From NCBI GenBank assembly GCA_028284285.1, contig JANQSA010000001.1, positions 372,001 to 436,000 of the forward strand: a stretch of 64,000 nucleotides of DNA, in the 5' to 3' direction. The stretch comes from Croceivirga sp. Lineage in GTDB: Bacteria > Bacteroidota > Bacteroidia > Flavobacteriales > Flavobacteriaceae. The notes under the pieces are model-generated. The model was not told the DNA's origin. It saw nothing but the letters and a program-made list of their open reading frames with translations, and made no database searches. The number at the start of each line of letters is the position of its first letter. Position 1 is the first letter of the stretch. Shown one piece after another: positions 33,790-42,637 of this stretch. The translations under genes and the position numbers were made by a program.

Positions 33790-34512
33790 ATGAAAAGACA
33801 CCTTCCGAATTTGATTACACTACTTAATCTGTTTTGCGGTTGCGTTGCGGTTGTTTTTGCTGTAATGAATCGGTTAGAATTGGCGGCCCTTTTTGTTTTT
33901 TTTGGAATTCTATGCGATTTTTTTGACGGGTTGGTAGCCAGAAGCTTAAAGGTTTCTTCGGACCTGGGGGTGCAACTGGATTCCCTGGCAGATATGGTTA
34001 CCAGCGGTGTAGTTCCTGGAATAGTGATGTTTCAACTCCTCAATATGGCGCAGCAGGGCGGCTGGAACCTGGAATTGTCTGGAACGCCTTCCAATGTTAA
34101 CCTACTATCGTTTTTCGGATTTAGTATTACGTTGGCCTCCGCCTATCGCCTGGCCAGTTTTAATATAGATGAGAATCAGGTCACCTCCTTTAAAGGCTTG
34201 CCTACTCCGGCAAATGCGTTGTTGATATTATCACTGCCTTTGATCTTACTCTATCAAAATAACGAAGTGCTTAACGCGATCATTCTAAACCAATGGGTAC
34301 TTATGGGGGTATGTATTTTAAGTATGTTCCTCCTAAATTCCAATATTTCCCTCTTTGCGTTAAAATTTGATAACTGGAGTTTTCAGGATAATGGGGTAAA
34401 GTATTTGTTTTTAATAGGGAGTTTGGTGCTTTTACTGACGTTAAAATTTCTAGCCATTCCGGTAATTATCCTTTTGTATGTTTTGAGTTCACTTATCTTT
34501 AGCAGGAGTTAA
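33790..34512 (+). CDS. pssA: CDP-diacylglycerol-serine O-phosphatidyltransferase
   Basis: This 240-aa integral membrane enzyme makes phosphatidylserine, the precursor of phosphatidylethanolamine. The complete CDP-alcohol phosphotransferase motif DGxxAR(x8)GxxxDxxxD is visible in DGLVARSLKVSSDL, then GVQLDSLAD. About seven TM helices follow. It is transcribed alone on the plus strand between minus-strand genes. No decarboxylase gene is adjacent in this window. Confidence 0.94.
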   Translation: MKRHLPNLITLLNLFCGCVAVVFAVMNRLELAALFVFFGILCDFFDGLVARSLKVSSDLGVQLDSLADMVTSGVVPGIVMFQLLNMAQQGGWNLELSGTPSNVNLLSFFGFSITLASAYRLASFNIDENQVTSFKGLPTPANALLILSLPLILLYQNNEVLNAIILNQWVLMGVCILSMFLLNSNISLFALKFDNWSFQDNGVKYLFLIGSLVLLLTLKFLAIPVIILLYVLSSLIFSRS

Positions 34513-34592
34513 AAAGAACATCCTCAAACATTCCCTTTTTAAACATTTTGAAGCGACCCTTTTCTATTGTATTTGTGGTTGCAGAACGGTAA

Positions 34593-35333
34593 TTAGAATT
34601 CCAGTTTCTTTTTCCGAAGTTCAAAATTCTGCCCCAGATATACCTTCCGAACCATTTCATCCTTGGCGAGATCTTCCGGAACACCCGCTTTCAGGATCCC
34701 TCCTTCAAACATAAGGTAGGAACGTTCTGTGATGGCCAGGGTTTCCTGCACATTGTGGTCTGTAATAAGGATGCCAATGTTCTTGTTTTTTAGCTGCGCC
34801 ACTATACGTTGTATATCTTCTACGGCAATAGGGTCTACTCCGGCAAAAGGTTCGTCCAGCAAAATAAATTTCGGATCGGTGGCCAAAGCACGGGCAATTT
34901 CGGTTCTACGGCGTTCTCCCCCGGAAAGTAGGTCGCCACGATTTTTTCGTATGTGACCCAACCCAAATTCATCAACCAGGCTTTCCATTTTCCTATGTTG
35001 TTCTTTTTTGGAAAGCGTAGTGGTTTGTAAAACACTTAGGATATTGTCTTCTATACTCAGTTTACGAAATACCGAAGCCTCCTGGGCCAGATAGCCGATC
35101 CCGTTTTGCGCCCTTTTATACATGGGAAATTCCGTAATCTCCATGTCATTCAGGAAAATCTTACCACCATTGGGTTTAATTAACCCGACGATCATGTAGA
35201 ACGAAGTGGTTTTTCCTGCTCCATTGGGTCCTAAGAGCCCTACTATTTCACCCTGTCTTACTTCCAGAGATATACCCTTTACCACTTTACGGCCGCGGTA
35301 GGCCTTCATAATGTTTTCTGCACGTAGAACCAT
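34593..35333 (-). CDS. lptB: LPS export ABC transporter ATPase LptB
   Basis: This 246-aa cytoplasmic ATPase powers the LptBFG lipopolysaccharide export machine. Walker A GPNGAGKTT, Q-loop, signature LLSGGERRRTEIARAL, Walker B FILLDEPFAGVDP and the H-loop ITDHNVQE are all present and fit LptB. The ATG at 35333 is preferred to a TTG two codons upstream. It is the last of a minus-strand run (kdsD, tatC, AhpD-like, lptB). An OstA-like protein at 58.8 kb is a likely partner in the same pathway. Confidence 0.94.
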   Translation of the reverse strand: MVLRAENIMKAYRGRKVVKGISLEVRQGEIVGLLGPNGAGKTTSFYMIVGLIKPNGGKIFLNDMEITEFPMYKRAQNGIGYLAQEASVFRKLSIEDNILSVLQTTTLSKKEQHRKMESLVDEFGLGHIRKNRGDLLSGGERRRTEIARALATDPKFILLDEPFAGVDPIAVEDIQRIVAQLKNKNIGILITDHNVQETLAITERSYLMFEGGILKAGVPEDLAKDEMVRKVYLGQNFELRKKKLEF

Positions 35334-35390
35334 AGCCAAGTTTTCAAAGCTAAGTAAAACCTCTTCTTCTGCGGACTGTTTGGGAATTCC

Positions 35391-35741
35391 TTAACCTTCT
35401 TTATTATCCAGTGCTTCCCAATACTCATACGCCCGTCGTAAATGAGGGATCACTATAGTACCCCCCACAAGGGTGGCAATACCCAGGGTTTCCATTACCT
35501 CTTCTTTTAGAACCCCTTCTTTTTTGGCGCCCTTCAAATGATATTTTATACAATCGTCACAGCGAAGTACTGCGGATGCCACCAATCCTAACAATTCCTT
35601 GGTTTTTGTATCCAGTGCGCCTGGCAGATAGGCATTGGTGTCCAGATTGAAAATACGCTTAATAAGTTTGTTGTTATCGGCCAATAATTTTTCGTTCATT
35701 TTTGCCCTGTAGGCATTGAACTCTTCTACGGGATCAGGCAT
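35391..35741 (-). CDS. Carboxymuconolactone decarboxylase/AhpD-like protein
   Basis: This 116-aa protein has the AhpD-like core: SAVLRCDDCIKYHLKGAKKEG carries the CxxC and His of the thiol redox or decarboxylase site. The length is typical of single-domain members. It may work as a thiol oxidoreductase, and the partner is not known. Its start overlaps the end of tatC by 8 bp, so it is translationally linked to tatC. Confidence 0.88.
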   Translation of the reverse strand: MPDPVEEFNAYRAKMNEKLLADNNKLIKRIFNLDTNAYLPGALDTKTKELLGLVASAVLRCDDCIKYHLKGAKKEGVLKEEVMETLGIATLVGGTIVIPHLRRAYEYWEALDNKEG

Positions 35742-36570
35742 TTTTCATCATTTTTTCTTTTTTTCTTTCTCTTTTCAACACCAGTTTTGAAATGTATATG
35801 CTCACCTGATACAAAATCAGCACAGGTATGGCCACTACAATCTGGCTGGTCACATCGGGAGGGGTGATGATCGCCGAGAGGAGCAGCACTATCACCAGGG
35901 CAATTTTCCGGTATTTCTTTAAGATTTCCGGGGTAACCAGACCCACTTTCGTAAGAAAGTAGATAACAATGGGGAGTTCAAACATAATCCCGCAGGCAAT
36001 GACCGCTGTTCGTACTGTACTTACATAATTGGATAGGTCAATCTCATTAGTCACCTGTTCACTCACCTGGTAGGTTCCCAAAAAGTTGATGGATAAGGGA
36101 GCAACCACATAGTAGCCAAAAAGTACCCCTATAAAGAAGAGAAACGAGGCGGTTAAGATAAATCCCCTGGAGTGCTTTCTTTCTTTTTCGTACAGCCCCG
36201 GACTTATGAACCTCCAGAGCTCCCAAAGGATATAAGGAAAACCAAGAATTACTCCAGCCCAGATGGAAGTCCAGATATGGGCGGAAAACTGCCCCGCCAT
36301 TAATCGGCTTTGTATGGTAAAGGGCAATTCATCGCCACAGAATTCAGAGGTTATCCCAAAAAATGTGGCCACATTACAAAAGAAGCGATAGGTGGGAAAG
36401 TCCAGGTTTTTAGGTCCGAAAAGTATGGTATCAAAAATAAACCCCCGCATGAAAAAAGCAATACAACCGATAATTACCACGGCCAAAGTAGAACGGATTA
36501 AGTGCCATCGTAGTTCCTCCAAATGGTCAAGGAACGACATCTCGTTTGGGTTTTTCTCTGTTTTTTCCAT
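35734..36570 (-). CDS. tatC: Sec-independent protein translocase subunit TatC
   Basis: This 278-aa membrane protein binds twin-arginine signal peptides. It has about six TM helices. The conserved N-terminal SFLDHLEELRWHLIRS, the FSPGLYEKE cap region (FISPGLYEKERKHSRGF) and FELPIVIYFLTKVG are characteristic. The tail is strongly basic (KRERKKEKMMK). TatA/B genes are not in the window. Its ATG overlaps the stop of kdsD (TAATG). Confidence 0.95.
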   Translation of the reverse strand: MEKTEKNPNEMSFLDHLEELRWHLIRSTLAVVIIGCIAFFMRGFIFDTILFGPKNLDFPTYRFFCNVATFFGITSEFCGDELPFTIQSRLMAGQFSAHIWTSIWAGVILGFPYILWELWRFISPGLYEKERKHSRGFILTASFLFFIGVLFGYYVVAPLSINFLGTYQVSEQVTNEIDLSNYVSTVRTAVIACGIMFELPIVIYFLTKVGLVTPEILKKYRKIALVIVLLLSAIITPPDVTSQIVVAIPVLILYQVSIYISKLVLKRERKKEKMMKNA

Positions 36571-37535
36571 TAAGAAATACCTTCGTTTATCAAATTATGA
36601 AGATGTATTACCCCTAGATACACATTGCCTTCCATCACTAATAACTGCGAAATACTGTTCTTACGTAGCTCTTCCAGTGCTTTAACGGCCAGCACTTCCG
36701 GAGCAATGGTTTTGGGATCTGCCGTCATGATATCTCTGGCCGTAATTGTATTGATGTTATCATATTTGCTGAGCATCCTACGGATATCACCGTCGGTTAC
36801 CACCCCAATTACTTTACCTTCCTCCATTACAGCGGTAACGCCTAACATTTTTTCCGAAATCTCAAGGATCACTTCTTTTACACTGGCATCGGCAGCAATT
36901 TTGGGCTTTAAATTGTTCCCAACTATATCCGCTACTCTTAGATACAAACGTTTACCCAAGGCACCCCCGGGATGATACTTGGCAAAGTCCTCGCTACTAA
37001 ATCCCCTAAGCTTCAAAAGTGCAATGGCTAAAGCATCTCCCATTACTAACTGCGCAGTGGTACTGGTAGTAGGAGCCAGATTATTAGGGCAGGCCTCCTT
37101 TTCTACAAAGGTGTTTAAGGTGAAATCCGCTTGCCGTGCAAGGGGAGATTCCATATTCCCGGTTATCCCAATGATTTTGTTTTTACCTCGTTTTATCAGT
37201 GGAATAAGCATTTTGATCTCTTCAGTGTTGCCGCTTTTGGACAAACAAATAACCACATCATTTTGTTGTACCGTTCCCAAATCTCCGTGAATAGCGTCTG
37301 CTGCATGCATGAAAATTGCCGGGGTACCTGTAGAATTAAAAGTAGCCACAATCTTAGCGGCAATTACAGCACTTTTTCCTATCCCGGAAACCACAACTCT
37401 CCCTTTAGATTCCAGAATGCAGTTCACTGCGCCTTCAAAATGATGATTTAAATGTGGGATCAAACCTTTAATAGCCTCGCTTTCATTTTTAAAGGTCTGT
37501 TTTGCTATTTCAAGAATATTAGTGTTGTCGTTCAA
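36570..37535 (-). CDS. kdsD: Arabinose-5-phosphate isomerase KdsD/KpsF
   Basis: This 321-aa enzyme converts ribulose-5-phosphate to arabinose-5-phosphate, the first step to Kdo for lipopolysaccharide. It has an N-terminal SIS domain (about 35-175: VVSGIGKSAVIAAKIV, then LSKSGNTEEI and ALAIALLKLRGFS) and two C-terminal CBS repeats (about 205-320), as in the E. coli homologue. Its placement upstream of tatC and lptB on one strand is consistent with the LPS role. Confidence 0.93.
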   Translation of the reverse strand: MNDNTNILEIAKQTFKNESEAIKGLIPHLNHHFEGAVNCILESKGRVVVSGIGKSAVIAAKIVATFNSTGTPAIFMHAADAIHGDLGTVQQNDVVICLSKSGNTEEIKMLIPLIKRGKNKIIGITGNMESPLARQADFTLNTFVEKEACPNNLAPTTSTTAQLVMGDALAIALLKLRGFSSEDFAKYHPGGALGKRLYLRVADIVGNNLKPKIAADASVKEVILEISEKMLGVTAVMEEGKVIGVVTDGDIRRMLSKYDNINTITARDIMTADPKTIAPEVLAVKALEELRKNSISQLLVMEGNVYLGVIHLHNLINEGIS

Positions 37536-37703
37536 AGTAATTAGAAAAAATTTGGGTTGTTTTACTAAAAGAATGTTTTATATTTAAGTCTACAAAACTA
37601 ATTAAATCTATATTGTTCGCATAGAAAGCGCCACGATTAAACGCTGACCAAATACTCCCAACAACCATGGCGCTGTAATGTGGTACAAACAGAGATACTG
37701 AAC

Positions 37704-39902
37704 ATGGGTTTGACGAAGGATTTGCAGGGTGCATTAAAAAGGTACTTTGGTTTCGACCAATTTAAGGGGCTTCAAGAAGGTGTAATACAAAATGTACTGG
37801 CCAATAAGGATACTTTTGTCATTATGCCTACAGGAGGAGGAAAATCTCTTTGTTATCAATTGCCCGCATTGATGAAAGAGGGGACTGCCATTGTAGTATC
37901 TCCCCTTATTGCCCTAATGAAAAATCAGGTGGATGCCATACGAGGTGTATCCGAAGAACACGGTATCGCCCATGTACTTAACTCTTCGCTCACGAAGTTG
38001 GAAGTGAAGCAGGTGATGTCGGACATAGCCAATGGGGTCACAAAGCTCCTGTATGTTGCTCCGGAGTCCCTGACCAAAGAGGACTATGTTGATTTTTTAA
38101 AAACGGTAACCTTATCTTTTGTAGCAGTGGATGAGGCCCATTGTATTTCCGAATGGGGTCATGATTTTAGGCCGGAATATCGCAATCTGAAAAGTATAAT
38201 TTCCCGTTTGGGGGAGGATATCCCTATAATTGGATTAACGGCTACGGCAACGCCAAAAGTGCAGGAAGATATTATTAAAAATTTGAGCATACAGGATGCA
38301 AAGGTGTTTAAAGCTTCTTTCAACAGGCCTAACTTGTTCTACGAAGTACGTCCAAAAACCAGGAACGTAGATGCGGATATCATACGTTTTATTAAGCAAA
38401 ATGAGCGGAAATCCGGTATTATCTATTGCCTGAGCCGAAAACGTGTAGAGGAATTAGCCCAGGTCCTTCAGGTGAACGGGATAAGCGCCGTACCTTACCA
38501 TGCAGGTTTTGATGCAAAGACTCGTGCAAAATACCAGGATATGTTTCTGATGGAAGAAGTAGACGTAGTGGTGGCCACTATTGCTTTTGGAATGGGCATT
38601 GACAAACCGGACGTACGTTTTGTAATCCATCACGACATACCCAAAAGTATAGAAAGCTACTACCAGGAAACCGGGAGAGCCGGAAGGGACGGGGGAGAAG
38701 GACATTGTTTGGCCTATTATTCCTATAAAGATGTAGAAAAACTTGAAAAATTCATGTCCGGGAAACCGGTAGCGGAACAGGAAATAGGACAGGCATTGCT
38801 ACAGGAAATTGTGGCCTATGCAGAAACCTCTATGTCCCGGAGAAAGTTTATCCTTCACTATTTTGGAGAAGAATTTGATGAAGTGAATGGCGAAGGGGCA
38901 GATATGGATGATAATGCCCGGAATCCCAAGCCAAAAGAAGAGGCCAAAGATAACGTAGGAAAGCTATTGCGAACAGTAAAGGAGACTTCCGAAAAGTTCA
39001 AGACCAGGGAAATTGTTAAAACACTGGTTGGAAAGACCAATGCTTTAATATCCGCCCATAAGACCGATGAAAAAGAGGTTTTTGGCATTGGAAAGGATAA
39101 GGAAGAGCATTACTGGATGGCGTTATCCCGTCAGGTTATTGTAGCAGGATTGTTGCAGAAGGAAATTGAGCGTTATGGTGTATTGCGGTTGACTACTGCA
39201 GGAAAGGCATTTTTGGAACAGCCTACTTCCTTTATGATGACCAAAGACCATGAATATCCTGAAGAGACAGATGCTACTATTTCTGTTAACGGAAGAATGG
39301 CAGGTTCCGCAGCGGATAGTAGGTTGTTGAACTTACTAAAAGAGCTCCGTAAGAAGGAAGCCAAAAGAAATGACGTTCCCCCTTTTGTGGTATTCCAGGA
39401 TCCCTCTTTGGAAGATATGGCTTTAAAATACCCCATTGCCATGGAAGAGCTACTTAATATACATGGGGTAGGTGAAGGCAAAGCCAAAAAATACGGTAAA
39501 CCTTTTGTGGAACTCATTAAGGCTTATGTAGTTGAGAATGACATCCTTCGTCCTGATGATCTTGTAGTAAAAAGTACCGGGGCTAACTCCGGATTAAAAC
39601 TGTACGTCATACAAAGTGTAGACCGGAAATTATCCCTGGAAGATATCGCAGCTGCCAAAGGATTGGAATTGCAGGAGCTGATCAAGGAAATGGAACAAAT
39701 TGTCTTTAGCGGAACCAAATTAAATCTCGATTACTGGGTAGACGATATCCTGGATGAGGACCAACAGGAAGAGATACACGACTACTTCTTAGAAGCGGAA
39801 ACGGATTCTATTACGCTGGCCATGGAAGAATTTGACGGTGAATATGAGGAGGAAGAACTCCGTATTTACCGCTTAAAATTTATGAGCGAGGTAGCAAATT
39901 AA
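37704..39902 (+). CDS. recQ: ATP-dependent DNA helicase RecQ
   Basis: This 3'-5' helicase of about 732 aa has its start at the ATG at 37704 (MGLTKDLQGALKRYFGF, the usual N-terminus). A longer reading opens at 37680 with a GTG. Motifs: Walker A PTGGGKSLCYQLPA near residue 45, DEAHCISEWGHDFRPEY near 145, and the C-terminal motor lobe with QETGRAGRDGG. An RQC/zinc region follows, but the usual four-Cys zinc cluster is not evident. An HRDC-like domain lies at about 520-600, and a long acidic tail ends the protein. It acts in recombination and replication-fork repair. A bidirectional terminator follows. Confidence 0.95.
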   Translation: MGLTKDLQGALKRYFGFDQFKGLQEGVIQNVLANKDTFVIMPTGGGKSLCYQLPALMKEGTAIVVSPLIALMKNQVDAIRGVSEEHGIAHVLNSSLTKLEVKQVMSDIANGVTKLLYVAPESLTKEDYVDFLKTVTLSFVAVDEAHCISEWGHDFRPEYRNLKSIISRLGEDIPIIGLTATATPKVQEDIIKNLSIQDAKVFKASFNRPNLFYEVRPKTRNVDADIIRFIKQNERKSGIIYCLSRKRVEELAQVLQVNGISAVPYHAGFDAKTRAKYQDMFLMEEVDVVVATIAFGMGIDKPDVRFVIHHDIPKSIESYYQETGRAGRDGGEGHCLAYYSYKDVEKLEKFMSGKPVAEQEIGQALLQEIVAYAETSMSRRKFILHYFGEEFDEVNGEGADMDDNARNPKPKEEAKDNVGKLLRTVKETSEKFKTREIVKTLVGKTNALISAHKTDEKEVFGIGKDKEEHYWMALSRQVIVAGLLQKEIERYGVLRLTTAGKAFLEQPTSFMMTKDHEYPEETDATISVNGRMAGSAADSRLLNLLKELRKKEAKRNDVPPFVVFQDPSLEDMALKYPIAMEELLNIHGVGEGKAKKYGKPFVELIKAYVVENDILRPDDLVVKSTGANSGLKLYVIQSVDRKLSLEDIAAAKGLELQELIKEMEQIVFSGTKLNLDYWVDDILDEDQQEEIHDYFLEAETDSITLAMEEFDGEYEEEELRIYRLKFMSEVAN

Positions 39903-39930
39903 AAGCCCCTCCGGATGAGGGGCTTTGTAT
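39902..39930. terminator. Bidirectional intrinsic terminator
   Basis: AAAGCCCCTC (39902-39911), loop CGGAT, and GAGGGGCTTT (39917-39926) form a perfect 10-bp stem between the convergent recQ and CCC-motif genes. It is flanked by A-rich and T-rich bases and probably works in both directions. Confidence 0.85.
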
Positions 39931-39934
39931 TGTT

Positions 39935-40243
39935 TCAGAAATCATTGAATTCACCCGTGCTTATCAGTGCGATGATCACCCCAAAATATAGAATCAGGAA
40001 AACCAGCAGTATTAACGAAAGCGCTAAACCAATATAGGAGAGGATCTTTCCGGTTTTAACATTGCTGAAATCGCTGTATTGCTCGGGGTGCTCGTAGTAC
40101 AATTTTTCTACCTTTTTCGCTTTTACCAGGCCAATAACACTAAATATAGCCGCAAACGGACCACAGCAAATTAGGGATCCGACTATAGAAAGAATTCCCA
40201 TAGTAAGGACAGTACTCGCACCAGGAAGTGGTTGTTGGGTCAT
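39935..40243 (-). CDS. CCC-motif-type small membrane protein
   Basis: This 102-aa protein has two TM helices and the pattern of flavobacterial CCC-motif membrane proteins. It has a first helix with IVGSLICCGPFAAIFSVIGLV, a hydrophilic loop with EHPEQYSDFSNVKTGKILSYIG, and a second helix. Only two of the three Cys residues of the motif remain (ICCGP). It follows a close paralogue by 12 bp. The function is unknown, and the Cys cluster could bind a metal or be lipidated. Confidence 0.85.
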   Translation of the reverse strand: MTQQPLPGASTVLTMGILSIVGSLICCGPFAAIFSVIGLVKAKKVEKLYYEHPEQYSDFSNVKTGKILSYIGLALSLILLVFLILYFGVIIALISTGEFNDF

Positions 40244-40255
40244 TTTTAATATACT

Positions 40256-40585
40256 TTACTCGACTTCAAAACCCCATTGTTCCATTAACTCTCTTGATCT
40301 TTCCATATTTTCTTCCCAATCTCCGGTGATTAGGACATAAACAAACCGAATGATCATCAGGATATTTAAGATTACGGCTATTAATGCTACGATTTTTCCG
40401 GTTTTTATCTGGCTTTGATTGTCGTATAACTCGGGATTTTCAGCATATATTTTTTCGGATTGCCGGGCTAAATAAAATGCAATGCCAGAAGGTATGATAC
40501 CAAGTCCGGCAAAACAACAGCATAAATAACCAAAAATTCCCAAAACAATGATCAAAGTACCATTAGGTAATTTTTGTTGTTCCAT
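40256..40585 (-). CDS. CCC-motif membrane protein
   Basis: This 109-aa paralogue of the downstream gene carries the full motif (GYLCCCFAGLGIIPSGIAFYLA). The same loop follows (ENPELYDNQSQIKTGKIVALIA), then a second TM helix and an acidic, aromatic tail (WEENMERSRELMEQWGFEVE). The family is conserved in Flavobacteriia with no known role. The order DUF2752, CCC, CCC on one strand suggests they work together in the membrane. Confidence 0.87.
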   Translation of the reverse strand: MEQQKLPNGTLIIVLGIFGYLCCCFAGLGIIPSGIAFYLARQSEKIYAENPELYDNQSQIKTGKIVALIAVILNILMIIRFVYVLITGDWEENMERSRELMEQWGFEVE

Positions 40586-40596
40586 AATCTATACGT

Positions 40597-40905
40597 TTAG
40601 TGGATTAGTTTTATAATATAGTTGATTAGTATTAACGCGACGCTTGAGATACTGAAGGTAATGATCAAAAAGCTGATAGATTTGGTTTTGTAAAACCGAT
40701 TGATGACCACTAGCAGTAGTAACGGAATAAGCGTATAAATGGCAGGATACATTTTGAAAGCGGCTACAAAATCCCCATTGAACAAAAGTAGTACGGAACG
40801 TTGCAAACCGCATCCCGGGCATTCTACTCCAAAAAGCTTTTTGTTCATGCAGGGCATCATATACCTTTCCCCACTAACCCAAAACCAGAATAGTAACTTT
40901 TGCAT
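40597..40905 (-). CDS. DUF2752 membrane protein
   Basis: The supported coding part is about 102 aa from the ATG at 40905 (MQKLLFWFW). The DUF2752 signature VECPGCGLQRSVLLL, a Cys pair with Gly and Arg, is followed by FKMYPAIYTLI and two TM segments. A longer open frame to 41178 crosses the divergent Smr gene and is not supported. The function is unknown. The paired Cys motif, like that of the CCC proteins next door, could bind a metal. Confidence 0.85.
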   Translation of the reverse strand: MQKLLFWFWVSGERYMMPCMNKKLFGVECPGCGLQRSVLLLFNGDFVAAFKMYPAIYTLIPLLLLVVINRFYKTKSISFLIITFSISSVALILINYIIKLIH

Positions 40906-40959
40906 TTTTGCCGTTGCTTTCCGTGCTGAAAATACTATTATTTTTGATTTCTTAACAGA

Positions 40960-41523
40960 ATGGAAGAAGTTTTTTGTGCTATGGGAAGTATTAAGGTAGG
41001 AGATTGGGTAGAGGTAGTAGATGAGACCATTAAGGGGAAAATAATGTCGCTGGAGGGTAATATGGCCGTTTTGGAAACTGAGGATGGTTTTCTGCAGCAA
41101 TTCGAGCTGTCTCAACTGGTAAAAGCTACGGAGGAGATCACCGTGAGCAATTATGAAGCTTATCAAATGAAAAAGCAAAAAACCCCTGAAGTAAAGAAAA
41201 AGAAACCTTCACCAAAATCTAAAAAAGATACTACCCCAAAGATGGAGGTGGACCTGCATATTCACCAACTTACCGCCAGTACCAAAGGTATGACCAATTT
41301 TGATATACTTAATCTACAACTGGAAACTGCGAAACGTCAGTTGGAGTTTGCCATTGGGAAAAAGATTCAGAAAGTCGTCTTTATTCACGGGGTAGGAGAA
41401 GGGGTGTTAAAAGAAGAACTGCATTATCTTTTTAAAAGATATGAAGGCATTTCCTATTATGATGCGGAGTTTCAAAAATACGGTTTTGGAGCTACCGAAG
41501 TATTTATTCGGCAAAACCCTTAA
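40960..41523 (+). CDS. Smr-domain protein (MutS2 C-terminal type)
   Basis: This 187-aa protein has a small SH3-like N-terminal domain (VGDWVEVVDETIKGKI, then LETEDGFLQQFEL), a Lys-rich linker at about 75-95, and a C-terminal Smr domain. The Smr motifs VDLHIHQL and FIHGVGEGVLKEEL (HGxG) are present. Smr domains act as nucleases in DNA or ribosome-associated processes. No MutS core is present, so this is a stand-alone Smr protein. The ATG at 40960 and an internal ATG at 40981 (MGSIKVG) are both possible. The stop overlaps that of the convergent lipoprotein gene. Confidence 0.88.
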   Translation: MEEVFCAMGSIKVGDWVEVVDETIKGKIMSLEGNMAVLETEDGFLQQFELSQLVKATEEITVSNYEAYQMKKQKTPEVKKKKPSPKSKKDTTPKMEVDLHIHQLTASTKGMTNFDILNLQLETAKRQLEFAIGKKIQKVVFIHGVGEGVLKEELHYLFKRYEGISYYDAEFQKYGFGATEVFIRQNP

Positions 41524-42524
41524 TTGGCAGGGGCAGGGGCAGTGGTTGTCACAGTGCCAAAAACATAAGTTTCTATTACAGGAGCAGCACGGCCATTACT
41601 ATCCTCCAGGATAAAATCACTTAACGTCAGGGTGTGATTAAACAAAGGAGTTTCAGGAGTGCTATCGGCATCTTCAACAGTGGTAACGGAAAGCGTTCCG
41701 GAAACCGTACGAAATTCATTTTCCAAATCGGAAAGATCCAGCGTTTCGGAACAGATGATGTCTTCAGTGATGATTCTTCTGAAAACTTTATTTGAAAAGG
41801 TTGCACTGGTATCGTTCACTATATTGTTTAACGCAATTGTTCTGGGGTCAGTGGTTACTTCGTTGATCAAAACCGAATTGGGAAGTTCAAAATCTATCGA
41901 TTCATCATTTATGATCTTAAAGAGTTTGGAAGTGGTTGCTCCATTTTCACAGTTGGAGACGGCGATATCGGAATAATTGGAAAAAACAAGGTCAACGCTA
42001 CTGTCCACTGTGGTTCTGTATATTCCAAAATCAAGACCTGGTTCATCTGTTATTCTTTCGTTGTTGTCATTGGTAATCGTTAAATCAATGATGCTGATCT
42101 CATGAGCATAGGTTTTTGTAGTTCTGGTTACCGTATCTAAGGATGAGACTATATTTATTATCCCGGAGGTTGCCTGGGTTTCCTGCAATACTGTAGGTGT
42201 TACAGGAGGGATTTCGTTGCAAAAATAATCGTCCGACACATTCTCTGAAAAAAGCCGGTAAACCAAAGTAGATTGCGTTTCTAAGTTACTGATTAGGGTA
42301 TCAGCCGCAGTTTCATTAGCGATTAAACCGGACTGGAGATCTAGTATCAGTGCTTCATCTTCAATGACCTTAAAAAAAAGTGTTCTCTCGGTGTCGTCCT
42401 GCTCAAACTGCAAAGGGCAGAATTCGACTGTTCCGCCATCAAAATCTATATTTTCAATCTGCAAGTCTCCATCGCTACAGGCATACCCTAGCAGTAGTAT
42501 AAAAACAATCAGGATTTTTTTCAT
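41520..42524 (-). CDS. Hypothetical lipoprotein, beta-rich
   Basis: This is a 334-aa predicted lipoprotein. The signal ends in GYAC (Cys16), followed by SDGDL. The mature chain is acidic, rich in Thr, Asp and Asn, and beta-rich (TLVYRLFSENVSDDYFCNE, DLTITNDNNE and similar). Two regions of similar pattern (SSLDTVTRTTKTYAHEI and SVTTVEDADSTPETP) suggest an internal repeat. No family is recognised. It ends convergently with the Smr gene, overlapping by a few bases. Confidence 0.75.
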   Translation of the reverse strand: MKKILIVFILLLGYACSDGDLQIENIDFDGGTVEFCPLQFEQDDTERTLFFKVIEDEALILDLQSGLIANETAADTLISNLETQSTLVYRLFSENVSDDYFCNEIPPVTPTVLQETQATSGIINIVSSLDTVTRTTKTYAHEISIIDLTITNDNNERITDEPGLDFGIYRTTVDSSVDLVFSNYSDIAVSNCENGATTSKLFKIINDESIDFELPNSVLINEVTTDPRTIALNNIVNDTSATFSNKVFRRIITEDIICSETLDLSDLENEFRTVSGTLSVTTVEDADSTPETPLFNHTLTLSDFILEDSNGRAAPVIETYVFGTVTTTAPAPAN

Positions 42525-42576
42525 AGGGCCAAATTTAAAGCAAATCCTACGTATGGGACTGTTGCGTCATATCCAA

Positions 42577-42611
42577 TTTGGAATAAATTAACGTAAGAAT
42601 AGCTATTTTTG
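42577..42611 (+). promoter_or_regulatory. Probable promoter of the cysteine desulfurase gene
   Basis: TTTG (42577-42580) and TATTTTTG (42604-42611) match the Bacteroidota -33 and -7 elements. The spacer is 23 bp, slightly longer than usual. Transcription would begin about 20 bp before the ATG at 42638. Confidence 0.5.
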
Positions 42612-42637
42612 GTGCGCTTCAAAATTAGAGTTATTCT

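Noticed and set aside
40906-41178. N-terminal extension of the DUF2752 frame
   Set aside because: It lies on the opposite strand of the Smr gene and includes residues unlike the family. The start at 40905 fits better.
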